Counted from the first letter of the stretch, positions 1 through 9,651 are shown. The stretch: DNA of 32,433 nucleotides from Zoogloea sp. (GCF_028693495.1 NZ_JAQUVG010000029.1:1-32433), one strand, 5' to 3'. The notes: generated by a model from the letters alone, not told the origin. Made by a program: numbers and translations.

Positions 1-1935
1 GACGTCAAGAAGGCCGTGGTCAAAGAAGCTGCCGGTGATGCCAAGCGCCGCGGCGGACTCAAGACCCGGGGCGATACGACCGGCGGTGCCGGGGGCTGGC
101 GTGGCGGTGGTCGTGGCGGTGGCCGTCACGGTGGTCGCAATCAGGAAGTCACTTCATTTGTGGCGCCCACCGAGCCCATCGTACGCGAGGTCCACGTACC
201 GGAAACCATCTCTGTGGCCGATCTGGCCCACAAGATGTCAGTTAAGGCCACCGAAGTGATCAAGGCGCTCATGAAGATGGGTTCCATGGTCACCATCAAC
301 CAGGTCCTTGATCAGGATACGGCGATGATTCTGGTGGAGGAAATGGGCCACAAGGCGCTTGCCGCCAAACTGGACGACCCGGATGCCTTCCTCGAGGAAC
401 ATGCCGAGCACAAGGACATCCCCCTGGAGCCCCGCGCTCCGGTCGTGACCGTGATGGGTCACGTGGATCACGGCAAGACCTCGCTGCTGGATTACGTCCG
501 GCGTGCCAAGGTTGCCGCTGGCGAAGCCGGTGGCATCACCCAGCATATCGGTGCCTATCATGTGGAAACCGATCGCGGCATGATCACGTTCCTGGATACT
601 CCGGGGCACGAGGCCTTTACTGCCATGCGTGCGCGTGGTGCCAAGGCCACCGATCTGGTTGTGCTGGTGGTGGCTGCGGATGATGGTGTGATGCCTCAGA
701 CCAAGGAGGCCATTCACCACGCCAAGGCGGCTGAAGTGCCCCTGATCGTTGCTGTCAACAAGATCGACAAGCCGGGGGCAAACCCTGAGCGGGTCCGCCA
801 GGAGCTGATCGCGGAAGGCGTGGTGCCGGAGGCCTATGGTGGTGACACCATGTTCGTGGAAGTGTCGGCGAAGGCGGGCACCGGTATCGATGAGCTGCTG
901 GAGTCCATCCTTCTGCAGGCTGAAGTGCTCGAGCTCAAGGCTCCCAAGGAGTCCATGGCCAAGGGTCTCATCATCGAAGCCCGTCTCGATAAGGGGCGTG
1001 GTCCGGTGGCGACTCTGCTGGTTCAGTCCGGAACCCTCAGGCGGGGCGACGTACTGCTGGCTGGAGCGACCTTCGGTCGTGTCCGTGCGATGCTTGACGA
1101 AAACGGCAAGCCCATCGAAGAGGCGGGTCCGTCCATTCCGGTCGAGATTCTCGGCCTGTCCGAAGTGCCGGGTGCGGGTGATGAAGTCGTGGCGCTGGCC
1201 GATGAGCGCAAGGCTCGCGAGATCGCCCTGTTCCGTCAGGGCAAGTTCAGGGATGTGAAGCTGGCCAAGTTGCAGGCAGCCAAGCTGGAAAGCATGTTTG
1301 AACAGATGGGTGATGGCGAAGTCAAGACCCTGCCCCTGATCATCAAGGCCGACGTACAGGGTTCCCAGGAAGCACTGGCCCACTCCTTGATCAAGCTCTC
1401 CAACGACGAAGTGCGGGTGCAGGTCATCCATGGTGGCGTGGGCGCGATCAGCGAGTCCGATGTGAACCTGGCTCAGGCATCTGGTGCGGTGCTGATCGGC
1501 TTCAACATCCGTGCTGACGCCAACGCCCGCAAGCTGGCCGAGACCTTCGGCGTGGATATCCGCTACTACAACATCATTTACGACGCGGTGGATGAGGTCA
1601 AGAGTGCCCTGTCCGGCATGCTGGCTCCCGAGAAGCGCGAGCAGGTCTTGGGGATGGTCGAGATTCGTCAGGTCTTCACCATTTCCAGGGTCGGTACCAT
1701 TGCAGGCTGTTACGTTCTTGAAGGTCTGGTCAAGCGCAATGCCCAGGTTCGGGTGCTGCGCAACCATGTGGTCATTCATAGCGGTGAGCTCGAATCCCTC
1801 AAGCGCTTCAAGGATGACGTCAAGGAAGTCAAGTTCGGCTACGAGTGCGGTCTGCAGGTCCGTAATTTCAACGATCTCCAGGAGGGCGATCAGCTCGAGG
1901 TCTTTGAAATCCAAGAAGTTGCGCGGACCCTGTAA
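1..1935 (+). CDS. infB: Translation initiation factor IF-2, 5' end missing
   Basis: Translational GTPase that positions fMet-tRNA on the 30S subunit and promotes subunit joining. The reading frame is open from base 1, so the gene starts upstream of the window; 644 C-terminal residues are visible. They begin with a Gly/Arg-rich low-complexity linker (about 60-140), followed by an IF2_N-type helical module (about 190-380). The G domain has G1 GHVDHGKT (457-480), G3 DTPGHE (about 595-612) and G4 NKID (757-768). Domains II, III and C2 follow, ending in EIQEVARTL. It is the first visible gene of an infB-rbfA-truB-rpsO-pnp cluster; rbfA starts three bases after its stop. In many proteobacteria nusA lies just upstream, which cannot be checked here. 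Confidence 0.98.
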   Translation, partial: DVKKAVVKEAAGDAKRRGGLKTRGDTTGGAGGWRGGGRGGGRHGGRNQEVTSFVAPTEPIVREVHVPETISVADLAHKMSVKATEVIKALMKMGSMVTINQVLDQDTAMILVEEMGHKALAAKLDDPDAFLEEHAEHKDIPLEPRAPVVTVMGHVDHGKTSLLDYVRRAKVAAGEAGGITQHIGAYHVETDRGMITFLDTPGHEAFTAMRARGAKATDLVVLVVAADDGVMPQTKEAIHHAKAAEVPLIVAVNKIDKPGANPERVRQELIAEGVVPEAYGGDTMFVEVSAKAGTGIDELLESILLQAEVLELKAPKESMAKGLIIEARLDKGRGPVATLLVQSGTLRRGDVLLAGATFGRVRAMLDENGKPIEEAGPSIPVEILGLSEVPGAGDEVVALADERKAREIALFRQGKFRDVKLAKLQAAKLESMFEQMGDGEVKTLPLIIKADVQGSQEALAHSLIKLSNDEVRVQVIHGGVGAISESDVNLAQASGAVLIGFNIRADANARKLAETFGVDIRYYNIIYDAVDEVKSALSGMLAPEKREQVLGMVEIRQVFTISRVGTIAGCYVLEGLVKRNAQVRVLRNHVVIHSGELESLKRFKDDVKEVKFGYECGLQVRNFNDLQEGDQLEVFEIQEVARTL

Positions 1936-1938
1936 GCG

Positions 1939-2373
1939 ATGCCAAAGGAGTTTTCGCGGGGGCAGCGCGTGGCGGAGCAGATCCGTCGTGAACTGGCTGA
2001 GCTGATCCGCCTGGAAGTGAAAGATCCCCGCGTCGGTTTCATTACCCTGACCGACGTGGAGATTACTCCCGATTACGCTCACGCCAAGGTCTTCTTCACC
2101 TCGCTGACGGGGCAGGAAGGTCTGGAAGAGATTCAGAAGGGTCTCCGCCGGGCCAGCAGTTTTCTGCGTCGTGAGCTGGGTCGGCGTATTCGCATCCACA
2201 CGCTTCCCGAACTGCATTTCACTTATGATCCATCCGTCGAAACCGGTAACCGCATTTCTGCACTGATTGACAAGGCGGTTGAGTCTGACCGGCGGATGTC
2301 TGGGGAAGATCCGGCCGACGGCCTGGATGGCGGGCCTCCGGTGACGGATGGTCCGGATGATCGCCAGTCCTGA
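1939..2373 (+). CDS. rbfA: 30S ribosome-binding factor A
   Basis: RbfA binds immature 30S subunits near helix 1 of 16S rRNA and is needed for late maturation and cold adaptation. The 144-residue product starts MPKEFSRGQR and has the single KH-like fold of the family, with the typical stretches RVGFITLTDVEIT and LPELHFTYDPS. The last 25 or so residues form a Gly/Pro/Asp-rich tail that looks disordered. The ATG follows the infB stop by three bases, so translation is probably coupled; no strong Shine-Dalgarno is visible. Family length is about 120-145 residues, so the gene is complete. Confidence 0.97.
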   Translation: MPKEFSRGQRVAEQIRRELAELIRLEVKDPRVGFITLTDVEITPDYAHAKVFFTSLTGQEGLEEIQKGLRRASSFLRRELGRRIRIHTLPELHFTYDPSVETGNRISALIDKAVESDRRMSGEDPADGLDGGPPVTDGPDDRQS

Positions 2374-2418
2374 TGGACCCCTGCGGCGCTGAGGCGCCGC
2401 GTTTTCTGGAATCTTCGT

Positions 2419-3336
2419 TTGTCCCGTCCTCCTCAGCGTCGCACGCCCCGGCGTATCGTCGATGGCGTCCTGTTCCTCGACAAGCCCGTCGGGATGAGCT
2501 CGAACCATGCCCTGCAAAAAGCCCGGTGGTTACTGAAGGCTGCCAAGGGTGGGCACACCGGTACCCTTGATCCTCTGGCCAGTGGTCTTCTGCCGCTCAC
2601 CTTCGGCGAGGCGACCAAGTTCTCCCAGACCTTGCTCGACGCCGACAAGACTTATGAGGCAACCATTCTGCTGGGGATCAGCACGACCACCGCGGATGCG
2701 GAAGGTGAAGTGCTCGAGAGGCATCCCGTCAGCGTTACGGACGGTGACATCGAAGCCGTGATGGGGCGATTGCGCGGGCTGATCGAGCAGGTGCCGCCCA
2801 TGTATTCGGCCCTCAAGCATCATGGCAAGGCTCTCTATGAGTATGCCCGGGAAGGGATCGAGATTCCTCGTGAGGCGCGAAAGGTGACGATTCACGCCTT
2901 TGATGTGCTGACAAGGGAAGGTGACAGCCTGAAGGTCCGGGTGGCCTGCAGCAAGGGTACGTATGTGCGCACGCTGGCTTCCGATCTGGGTGCTTTTTTA
3001 GGGTGCGGGGCACATCTGACTGCCCTGCGCAGAACACGTATCGGTCCCTTCGACCTGGAGGGTTCGGTTACCCTGGCTGATTTCGAAGCTTGTCCCGAAG
3101 AGGCCAGGGAGGGGCGCCTGGCGCCCGCGGATGCGTTGCTGGTGCACCTTGCGGTGTGCCGGCTTGACGCGGAACAAACCCGGCAGTTCCTCCACGGCCA
3201 GCCGGCCAGGGAGGTGGCAGGGGAGTGTGGCAGGATGTATCGCGCCTACGAGGGCGAGCGCTTCCTGGGAGTCGGAACCGTGGACGAAAAGGGAGCCCTG
3301 ATCCCGAATCGTCTGGTGGCTACCGGCATTCGATGA
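2419..3336 (+). CDS. truB: tRNA pseudouridine(55) synthase TruB
   Basis: Converts U55 in the T-loop of tRNAs to pseudouridine. The product has 305 residues. The catalytic motif GHTGTLDPLASG carries the nucleophilic Asp51 (Asp48 in E. coli); GVLFLDKPVGMSSN is the usual N-terminal strand. The C-terminal 60-70 residues form the PUA-like domain. The start is TTG at 2419: the frame is closed by a stop at 2371, there is no ATG or GTG before the conserved core, and the TTG gives a normal 12-residue lead. No good Shine-Dalgarno precedes it, so the start is less certain than the identity. It lies 45 bases after rbfA, in the same transcription unit. Confidence 0.95.
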   Translation: MSRPPQRRTPRRIVDGVLFLDKPVGMSSNHALQKARWLLKAAKGGHTGTLDPLASGLLPLTFGEATKFSQTLLDADKTYEATILLGISTTTADAEGEVLERHPVSVTDGDIEAVMGRLRGLIEQVPPMYSALKHHGKALYEYAREGIEIPREARKVTIHAFDVLTREGDSLKVRVACSKGTYVRTLASDLGAFLGCGAHLTALRRTRIGPFDLEGSVTLADFEACPEEAREGRLAPADALLVHLAVCRLDAEQTRQFLHGQPAREVAGECGRMYRAYEGERFLGVGTVDEKGALIPNRLVATGIR

Positions 3337-3342
3337 AACTTC

Positions 3343-3372
3343 TTGAGCCTTGTGCCCTGGCTTGGGTATAAT
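3343..3372 (+). promoter_or_regulatory. Sigma70-like promoter of rpsO
   Basis: A perfect -10 TATAAT (3367-3372) follows a -35-like TTGAGC (3343-3348) with an 18-base spacer. It begins seven bases after the truB stop and ends 38 bases before the rpsO ATG. An rpsO-specific promoter at this place matches the known E. coli organisation. The call rests on sequence match only. Confidence 0.8.
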
Positions 3373-3410
3373 CCGGCGCTTCGCAAGGCTAAATCCAACC
3401 GAGTTAAACA

Positions 3411-3680
3411 ATGGCAATCTCCACTGAACAAAAAGCGCAAATCGTCGGCGAATACGCGCGCGCCAAGGGCGACACCGGATCTCCGGAAGTGCAGGTCGCT
3501 CTGCTCACCGCCCGCATCAATGACCTGACCGGCCACTTCAAGGCCAACGTCAAGGATCACCACTCCCGTCGCGGCCTTCTGATGATGGTCAGCCAGCGTC
3601 GCAAGCTCCTTGACTACCTGAAGCGCAAGAACGTCGATAGCTATCGTCAGCTGATCGCCCGCCTTGGCCTGCGCAAGTAA
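3411..3680 (+). CDS. rpsO: 30S ribosomal protein S15
   Basis: Primary 16S rRNA-binding protein of the small-subunit platform. The 89-residue product is the exact family length, starts [20 protein letters not shown], and shows the signatures [25 protein letters not shown] and RRKLLDYL. It is preceded by a clear promoter at 3343-3372. The mRNA leader is about 30 bases and the Shine-Dalgarno is weak; in E. coli S15 represses its own translation through a leader pseudoknot, which I cannot confirm here. A structured spacer separates it from pnp. Confidence 0.98.
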   Translation: MAISTEQKAQIVGEYARAKGDTGSPEVQVALLTARINDLTGHFKANVKDHHSRRGLLMMVSQRRKLLDYLKRKNVDSYRQLIARLGLRK

Positions 3681-3708
3681 GCGGATTAGAGCTGCTTCAG
3701 TAGCGAAC

Positions 3709-3813
3709 GTGACAGCCCTGCCTGGTGTGCAGGATTGATCATGGGCACAGCCGGTGTAAGTCCACGTGGCTTCCGCCGGCTTTGTCACATCTGTGCGCCT
3801 GAGAAGACGGCGC
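3709..3813 (+). promoter_or_regulatory. Structured rpsO-pnp spacer RNA, candidate pnp leader hairpins
   Basis: Several nested or neighbouring inverted repeats lie in the 195-base spacer. GTGACA (3709-3714) can pair with TGTCAC (3783-3788), enclosing AGCCGG (3749-3754) with CCGGCT (3776-3781) and the small palindrome CCACGTGG. A second hairpin pairs GCGCC (3795-3799) with GGCGC (3809-3813). None has a T-tract, so simple termination is unlikely. In E. coli the equivalent spacer forms a hairpin cut by RNase III that starts PNPase autoregulation; the same role here is inferred from position and pairing. The rest of the spacer shows no clear promoter. Confidence 0.5.
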
Positions 3814-3875
3814 CTTACCTCGGCTAAATGTGCGGTTGTAGTTTGCCGCCAGCCGGTTGAATGAAAGGATATTCT

Positions 3876-5972
3876 TTGCCTACCGCAATCAAGAAGAGTT
3901 TTACCTACGGATCTCACACCGTCATCCTGGAAACGGGTGAAGTTGCCCGCCAGGCTCATGGTGCTGTACTCGTCAATATGGACGATACCGTAGTGCTGGC
4001 CACCGTCGTGGCGGCCAAGAATGCCAAGCCGGGCCAGGATTTCTTTCCCCTGACGGTCGACTACGTTGAAAAGTTCTATGCTGCCGGCCGCATCCCCGGC
4101 GGTTTCTTCAAGCGTGAAGGTCGTCCGACCGAAAAGGAAACCCTTACTTCCCGCCTGATCGACCGTCCGATCCGCCCGCTGTTCCCGGAAGGCTTCTACA
4201 ACGAGGTCCAGGTGATCGCCCAGGTGGTGTCCCTGAATCCGGAGGTCGACGCCGACATCCCCGCGATGATCGCCGCCTCCGCGGCCCTGGCCATCGCCGG
4301 CATTCCGTTTGCCGGCCCGATCGGCGCCTGTCGCGTGGGTTACGACAATGGTGCCTACATCCTCAACCCGACGGCCACCCAGCTGCAGACCAGCAAGATG
4401 AACCTGGTGGTTGCCGGTACCGAGACGGCCGTGCTGATGGTCGAATCCGAGGCCCTCGAGCTGCCGGAAGACGTGATGCTGGGCGGCGTGGTTTTTGGCC
4501 ACACCCAGATGCAGGCTGCCATCAATGCCATCAACGAACTGGTTGAAGTGGCGGGCAAGCCCGAGTGGGACTGGCAGGCTCCGGCGAAGAACGAAGCCCT
4601 GATCGCCCGTGTCACTGAGATCGCCAGCGCCAAGATCGACGAAGCTTTCCGCATCACCGCCAAGCAGGCCCGTTCGCAGCAGCTGTCGGCCATCGGCAAG
4701 GAAGTGCACGAGACCCTGGTGGCGGAAGGTATCGAGTTCGATGCCAACACCGTCAACAACATCATCTTTGATCTGGAAGCCAAGGTCGTGCGCGGTCGGA
4801 TCCTCGGCGGCGAGCCGCGTATTGATGGTCGTGACACCCGTACCGTGCGCCCCATCGACATCCGTGTCGGTGTGCTGCCCCGTACTCACGGTTCCGCCCT
4901 GTTTACCCGTGGTGAGACCCAGGCCCTGGTGGTGACCACCCTGGGCACCGGCCGTGACGAGCAGATCATCGATGCGGTCGCCGGTGAGTACCGCGAGCGC
5001 TTCATGCTGCACTACAACTTTCCCCCGTTCTCCACTGGCGAATGCGGTCGCTTCGGCTCGCCCAAGCGTCGTGAGATCGGCCACGGCCGTCTGGCCAAGC
5101 GTGCGCTGGCTGGCGTGCTGCCGAGCAAGGAAGAGTTCTCCTACACCGTTCGCGTGGTGTCCGAGATCACCGAATCCAACGGCTCCAGCTCCATGGCGTC
5201 CGTCTGTGGCGGCTCCCTGGCCATGATGGATGCCGGCGTGCCCCTGTCCGCTCCGGTGGCCGGCATCGCCATGGGCCTGATCAAGGATGGCGGCCGCTTT
5301 GCCGTGCTGACCGACATCCTGGGTGATGAAGATCACCTGGGCGACATGGACTTCAAGGTGGCTGGTACCGAGAACGGTGTGACCGCCCTGCAGATGGACA
5401 TCAAGATCCTCGGCATCACCAAGGAGATCATGCAGGTTGCCCTGGCCCAGGCCAAGGAAGGCCGGCTGCATATCCTCGACCTGATGAAGACGGCCTTGGG
5501 CGAAGCCCGCGGTGAAGTGTCCGATTTCGCGCCGCGCATGATCACCCTGAAGATCAACCCCGAGAAGATCCGCGACGTGATCGGCAAGGGCGGTGCGGTG
5601 ATCCGCGGTCTGCAGGAAGAGACCGGCACCATCATCGAGATCACCGATGACGGCAATGTGACCATCTCTTCCGTGAGCTCCGAAGGCGCCCAGGTGGCCA
5701 AGAAGCGCATCGAAGACATCACCGCTGAAGTGGAAGTCGGCAAGGTCTATGAAGGCCCGGTCATCCGTATTCTCGATTTCGGTGCGATCATCAACATCAT
5801 GCCGGGCCGTGACGGCCTGCTGCACGTCTCCCAGATCGCCAACGAGCGCGTCAATGCCGTGTCTGACTACCTCAAGGAAGGTCAGGTCGTCCGCGTCAAG
5901 GTGCTCGAGACCGACGAGAAGGGCCGTGTACGTCTGTCCATGAAGGCGTTGCTGAACGAACAAGCCCAGTAA
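3876..5972 (+). CDS. pnp: Polyribonucleotide nucleotidyltransferase (PNPase)
   Basis: Phosphorolytic 3'-5' exoribonuclease of mRNA decay, usually a trimer that also joins the degradosome. The 698-residue product has two RNase PH domains, the second with [22 protein letters not shown] and the acidic active-site run [13 protein letters not shown] domain follows with GKGG at 570-573, then an S1 domain from about 622. It ends NEQAQ, without a long acidic tail. I place the start at TTG 3876 ([12 protein letters not shown]): AAAGGA at 3864-3869 is an excellent Shine-Dalgarno six bases upstream. The in-frame ATG at 3861 would put that Shine-Dalgarno inside the coding region and add five atypical residues. 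Confidence 0.97.
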   Translation: MPTAIKKSFTYGSHTVILETGEVARQAHGAVLVNMDDTVVLATVVAAKNAKPGQDFFPLTVDYVEKFYAAGRIPGGFFKREGRPTEKETLTSRLIDRPIRPLFPEGFYNEVQVIAQVVSLNPEVDADIPAMIAASAALAIAGIPFAGPIGACRVGYDNGAYILNPTATQLQTSKMNLVVAGTETAVLMVESEALELPEDVMLGGVVFGHTQMQAAINAINELVEVAGKPEWDWQAPAKNEALIARVTEIASAKIDEAFRITAKQARSQQLSAIGKEVHETLVAEGIEFDANTVNNIIFDLEAKVVRGRILGGEPRIDGRDTRTVRPIDIRVGVLPRTHGSALFTRGETQALVVTTLGTGRDEQIIDAVAGEYRERFMLHYNFPPFSTGECGRFGSPKRREIGHGRLAKRALAGVLPSKEEFSYTVRVVSEITESNGSSSMASVCGGSLAMMDAGVPLSAPVAGIAMGLIKDGGRFAVLTDILGDEDHLGDMDFKVAGTENGVTALQMDIKILGITKEIMQVALAQAKEGRLHILDLMKTALGEARGEVSDFAPRMITLKINPEKIRDVIGKGGAVIRGLQEETGTIIEITDDGNVTISSVSSEGAQVAKKRIEDITAEVEVGKVYEGPVIRILDFGAIINIMPGRDGLLHVSQIANERVNAVSDYLKEGQVVRVKVLETDEKGRVRLSMKALLNEQAQ

Positions 5973-5995
5973 ATCATCAAGCTGGCTTGTCATGA

Positions 5996-6025
5996 TGGGC
6001 GCCGGTCGGCGCCCATTTTTCTTTC
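5996..6025 (+). terminator. Intrinsic terminator of the rpsO-pnp unit
   Basis: A perfect 8-base-pair GC stem, TGGGCGCC (5996-6003) and GGCGCCCA (6008-6015), with a GGTC loop, is followed by TTTTTCTTT. It starts 24 bases after the pnp stop and separates this cluster from the aldehyde dehydrogenase gene. Confidence 0.92.
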
Positions 6026-6124
6026 CAGTTTCCAGTCTTTGGGCGCTGGCGGGCTTGAGCTGCTTTCCCGCGGGGACGGCCCTTTTTCCCTTTTCGTGTT
6101 TCATCCTCTCCAGGACCCAGACCG

Positions 6125-7585
6125 ATGAAAAACCTCAAGGATCCATCCCTTTTCCGTCACCAGGCCTATCTGGCCGGCCAGTGGTGCCATGCCGACGGAG
6201 GAGGGCAGCTTGACGTCATCAATCCGGCCACGGAAGAACGCCTTGGCCATGTGCCCTTGATGGGGGAGGCGGAGACAGAAAGGGCCGTGGCTGCGGCCAA
6301 TTCCGCCTGGCCCGCTTGGCGAAAACTACTGGCCAGGGAGCGTTCGGCCATTCTTCAGCGTTGGTTTCAATTGATTCTCGCTCATGCTGACGACCTGGCG
6401 CTGATGATGACCCTGGAGCAGGGCAAGCCCCTTGCCGAGGCGAAGGGGGAGGTCGTGTATGCAGCGTCTTTCGTGGAATGGTTCGCCGAGGAGGGCAAGC
6501 GTCTTTACGGCGAAACAGTGCCGAGCACCAGTGCTGATCGTCGCCTGATGGTGATTCGTCAGCCGGTGGGGGTGTGTGCAGCGATAACACCCTGGAATTT
6601 TCCGGCCGCCATGATCACCCGCAAGGTGGCGCCGGCCCTGGCAGCTGGCTGCACGGTGGTGATAAAGCCTGCCGAACAGACGCCGTTCACTGCACTGGCC
6701 CTGGCGGTGCTGGCAGAGCGGGCAGGTTTTCCAGCTGGGGTCTTCAATGTGCTGACCGGTGATCCGCTGGCCATTGGTCGCGTGCTCACCGGTAGTCCGA
6801 TCGTGAGGAAGCTTTCCTTTACTGGATCCACCGAGATCGGTCGTCTGCTCATGGCCCAGTGTGCTCCAACGATCAAGAAGCTGTCCCTGGAGCTGGGGGG
6901 GAATGCGCCTTTCATCGTTTTTGATGATGCAGACCTCGATGCTGCCGTGGCGGGGGTGCTCGCCTCCAAGTACCGGAATGCCGGACAGACCTGTGTCTGC
7001 GCCAACCGCCTGCTGGTTCAGGACACGGTTTACGATGCCTTTGCAGCCAGACTGGTGGACGCGGTCAAGAGCTTCAGGGTTGGCAACGGGCTGGAGCAGG
7101 ACGTCACCATCGGTCCGTTGATCGATGGGGAGGCGGTGGCCAAGGTGGATGCTCACGTGGCGGACGCCCTGGCCAAGGGGGCCCGGCTGCTGGTGGGTGG
7201 CCATTGGCATGGGGCTGGCGAGCATTTCTACGAACCTACCGTGCTGGTCGATGTGACGCCTGAGATGCGGGTTGCCCGGGAGGAAACCTTTGGTCCTGTG
7301 GCGCCCCTGTTCCGCTTCTCGACAGAGGAAGAGGCGATTCGCATGGCCAATGATACCGAGTTCGGTCTGGGCGCCTACTTTTATGCCCGCGATGTGGGGC
7401 GGGTGTTCCGGGTAGGGGAAGCGCTTGAGTACGGTATCGTGGGAATCAACACCGGGATCATCTCCAACGAGGTGGCACCCTTCGGCGGTGTCAAGCAGTC
7501 GGGGCTTGGCCGGGAGGGGTCCCGTCACGGTATCGAGGAATACACGGAGCTGAAGTATCTGTGCCTGGGGGGAGTGGATCAATGA
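6125..7585 (+). CDS. gabD: NAD(P)-dependent succinate-semialdehyde dehydrogenase-type ALDH
   Basis: Aldehyde dehydrogenase that most resembles GabD, which oxidises succinate semialdehyde (or glutarate semialdehyde) to the acid. The 486 residues include the oxyanion Asn158 in ITPWNFP, the cofactor region SFTGSTEIG (231-239), the general base Glu256 in LELGGN, and the catalytic Cys290 in NAGQTCVCAN, with the second cysteine at 292 that GabD proteins often have. The tail VKQSGLGREG is typical. The ATG follows CCAGGA by some ten bases. No gabT or gabP is nearby, so the in vivo substrate is inferred from family alone. Its stop overlaps the start of the next gene. Confidence 0.88.
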   Translation: MKNLKDPSLFRHQAYLAGQWCHADGGGQLDVINPATEERLGHVPLMGEAETERAVAAANSAWPAWRKLLARERSAILQRWFQLILAHADDLALMMTLEQGKPLAEAKGEVVYAASFVEWFAEEGKRLYGETVPSTSADRRLMVIRQPVGVCAAITPWNFPAAMITRKVAPALAAGCTVVIKPAEQTPFTALALAVLAERAGFPAGVFNVLTGDPLAIGRVLTGSPIVRKLSFTGSTEIGRLLMAQCAPTIKKLSLELGGNAPFIVFDDADLDAAVAGVLASKYRNAGQTCVCANRLLVQDTVYDAFAARLVDAVKSFRVGNGLEQDVTIGPLIDGEAVAKVDAHVADALAKGARLLVGGHWHGAGEHFYEPTVLVDVTPEMRVAREETFGPVAPLFRFSTEEEAIRMANDTEFGLGAYFYARDVGRVFRVGEALEYGIVGINTGIISNEVAPFGGVKQSGLGREGSRHGIEEYTELKYLCLGGVDQ

Positions 7586-8154
7586 TGCGTCACGCCGGTG
7601 GGTTGAGTCCTTCGCCGTGGGTCACCCGTTTTGCGGCGTTGATCCCCGCAGGGGGAGAGGTGCTGGATCTGGCCTGTGGGAGCGGCCGGCATGTGCGCTG
7701 GTTGGTCAGCCGGGGATACAGGGTCGAGGCCGTGGATCGCGACGCAGTGGCGCTGGAGTTGCTGACAGGGGTACCTCATGTGACGCCTAGGGAAGTCGAT
7801 CTGGAAGAAGGACCGTGGCCCTTCGATGGGCGTCACTTTGATGCGATTGTCGTGACCAACTACCTTTTCCGCCCCCGGCTTGGTCTTTTGCTGAGTGCCC
7901 TCAATCACGGCGGAGTCCTGATTTATGAAACCTTCATGGAGGGCAATGAGCGTTTCGGGAAACCCAGCAATCCGGATTTTCTGCTGCGCTCCCATGAGCT
8001 GCTGGAACGGGTGGCGGGGGCGTGCACGGTGCTTGCTTACGAACAAGGCGAGGTGAGTGAGCCCAGACCTGCGGTTATCCAGCGGATCTGCGCCGTCAAG
8101 GGACACCATCCTTCCCTGCGTCTGCCGCCTGGCTTCAGCGCAGCAGGGGCTTGA
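7582..8154 (+). CDS. Class I SAM-dependent methyltransferase, substrate unknown
   Basis: A small 190-residue Rossmann methyltransferase. Motif I is VLDLACGSGRHV, the acidic residue after strand 2 is in VEAVDRD, and motif IV region is FDAIVVTNYLFRP. The later stretch GNERFGKPSNPDFLL is distinctive and suggests the TehB/UbiE-like family common in proteobacteria. The substrate cannot be assigned. I chose ATG 7582 because it overlaps the gabD stop in an ATGA arrangement and has GGAG seven bases upstream; ATG 7585 is the alternative. Translation is probably coupled to gabD. Its 3' end overlaps the 3' end of convergent tesA by 20 bases. Confidence 0.85.
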   Translation: MMRHAGGLSPSPWVTRFAALIPAGGEVLDLACGSGRHVRWLVSRGYRVEAVDRDAVALELLTGVPHVTPREVDLEEGPWPFDGRHFDAIVVTNYLFRPRLGLLLSALNHGGVLIYETFMEGNERFGKPSNPDFLLRSHELLERVAGACTVLAYEQGEVSEPRPAVIQRICAVKGHHPSLRLPPGFSAAGA

Positions 8155-8752
8155 GTTCCCGCCAGATGGTGTCGAGGATCAGTGGCTGAGCTTCGGCCGT
8201 CGGGTGGATGCCGTCCTGCTGAAAGAGGCGGCGCTGCTCGGCAAAGCCTTCCATCATGAACGGTACCAGCCGTAGCCGGTTGGCGTGGGCGATGTCCCTG
8301 AAGCTGGCTTCGAAGGCCTGCGTGTAGGCGGGGCCGTAGTTGGGAGGCATGCGCATGCCTACAAGGAGCACCTTGGCCCCGTGCCCCCGGGCTGCATCCA
8401 CCATGGCTTGCAGATTGGCCTGCAGGGTCTTGACCGGCAGGCCGCGCAGACCATCATTGGCGCCCAGTTCGATGACCACCACGGTGGGTTGGTGGGTCTG
8501 CAATGCGCCAGGCAGGCGGCTGCGCCCCCCCGCAGTGGTTTCACCGCTGATGCTCGCATTCACCACCCGATGAGGCAGCTTTTCCTTGCGGAGCCGTTCC
8601 TGCAGCAAGCTTGGCCAGGCCTCTCCAGCCTGGAGGCCGTAGCCGGCCGACAGACTGTCACCCCATACCAGTATCGATCCTGCCCAGGCAGGGGCAGCCA
8701 CCAGAAGCAGGCCCAGGGCGGCATGGCGGAGCAGGAGGGAAAAGAGCCTCAT
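8135..8752 (-). CDS. tesA: Periplasmic SGNH/GDSL esterase, TesA-like thioesterase I
   Basis: Multifunctional acyl-CoA thioesterase/arylesterase/lysophospholipase of the SGNH family. The 205 residues start with a Sec signal peptide (basic MRLFSLLLRH, hydrophobic core, predicted cut after PAWA at 24). SGNH blocks are clear: GDSLSAGYG with Ser33, Gly70 in SISGET, GAND with Asn99, and DGIHP with Asp180/His183. The product should act in the periplasm. It lies 15 bases after suhB and is probably co-transcribed with it. The common ybbA-type ABC transporter partner is not adjacent. No space exists for a terminator before the convergent methyltransferase gene. Confidence 0.92.
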   Translation of the reverse strand: MRLFSLLLRHAALGLLLVAAPAWAGSILVWGDSLSAGYGLQAGEAWPSLLQERLRKEKLPHRVVNASISGETTAGGRSRLPGALQTHQPTVVVIELGANDGLRGLPVKTLQANLQAMVDAARGHGAKVLLVGMRMPPNYGPAYTQAFEASFRDIAHANRLRLVPFMMEGFAEQRRLFQQDGIHPTAEAQPLILDTIWRELKPLLR

Positions 8753-8767
8753 GGGGCGCGATGGTGT

Positions 8768-9574
8768 TCAGGCGGACAGCTTGCCGGAGCAGTGCCCCTG
8801 GACCAGCTGGAGCAGGGCAGGGAAGATCTTCGGCGTGCCGGCAACGAGGTTGCCGCTGGTGAGGTAGGTGGATTCACCTGCCAGGTCCGACACAAGACCG
8901 CCTGCCTCGCTGATCAGGAGCGCTCCGGCGGCCATGTCCCAGGGGGACAGGCCAAATTCCCAGAAGCCGTCCAGACGGCCTGCCGCCACGTAGGCCAGAT
9001 CCAGGGAGGCTGCACCCGGGCGGCGCAGCCCGGCGGTCTTCTGGGTGAGTTCCTTGAAGATGGCCAGGTAGGTATCGACATTGCTGAACTGCCGGTAGGG
9101 GAAGCCTGTGCCAATCAGGGAATCCTGCAGCTTGACCCGCTTCGAGACGCGGATACGGCGGTCGTTGAGGAAGGCGCCGGCACCCTTGGAGGCGGTGAAC
9201 AGCTCGTTGCGGTTTGGGTCGAAGACCACAGCCTGTTCCACCACGCCGCGGCGGGCCAGGGCGATGGAGATGGCGTATTGAGGAAACCCGTGCACGAAGT
9301 TGGTGGTGCCATCAAGGGGGTCGATGATCCACTGGTACTCGGTTTCAGCCTCCGGGCCGGTCTCGCCGGACTCTTCTGCTAGAATGCTGTGGCTGGGATA
9401 GGCTTCGCGAAGCACCTGGATGATGGTCTCTTCGGCGGCCCGATCCACCTCCGTGACGAAATCGTTGGTGCTCTTGGTCTCGACCCGGATGCTGTCCAAG
9501 TCAAGGGAGGCCCGGTTGATGACGGTGGCGGCGCGGCGCGCGGCCTTGATGGCAATGTTCAGTGTGGGATGCAT
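8768..9574 (-). CDS. suhB: Inositol-1-monophosphatase family protein SuhB
   Basis: Mg-dependent phosphatase of the IMPase fold; in E. coli SuhB also joins rRNA antitermination complexes. The 268-residue product carries all metal-site motifs: LAEESGE (Glu67/68), DPLDGTTNF (Asp85, Asp88) and [15 protein letters not shown] (Asp213). I start it at ATG 9574 ([15 protein letters not shown]), the usual family N-terminus; the frame stays open to an ATG at 9643 that would add 23 atypical residues. The divergent pairing with trmJ across a short spacer also occurs in E. coli. Followed at 15 bases by tesA. Confidence 0.94.
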   Translation of the reverse strand: MHPTLNIAIKAARRAATVINRASLDLDSIRVETKSTNDFVTEVDRAAEETIIQVLREAYPSHSILAEESGETGPEAETEYQWIIDPLDGTTNFVHGFPQYAISIALARRGVVEQAVVFDPNRNELFTASKGAGAFLNDRRIRVSKRVKLQDSLIGTGFPYRQFSNVDTYLAIFKELTQKTAGLRRPGAASLDLAYVAAGRLDGFWEFGLSPWDMAAGALLISEAGGLVSDLAGESTYLTSGNLVAGTPKIFPALLQLVQGHCSGKLSA

Positions 9575-9651
9575 GGGTGTCTGGCGTGGTCTGCCGGCCC
9601 GGGCAACAGGCCCACCGGTCGACTCTAATTCGGAAAACCCCATAGTTTAAT

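Noticed and set aside
238-2517. 759-codon open frame antisense to infB/rbfA
   Set aside because: It mirrors infB and rbfA, has no recognisable domain, and such long antisense frames are expected from GC-rich codon bias.
6041-6094. Second terminator after pnp ending GCCCTTTTTCCCTTTT
   Set aside because: Only 4-5 base-pair stems could be drawn; the terminator at 5996 already explains the end.
3246-6104. 952-codon open frame antisense to rpsO and pnp
   Set aside because: Shadow of pnp; the translation is His/Gly/Asp-rich with no family motif.
8285-9382. 365-codon plus-strand frame over tesA and suhB
   Set aside because: Both minus-strand genes have complete catalytic motifs; this frame has none.
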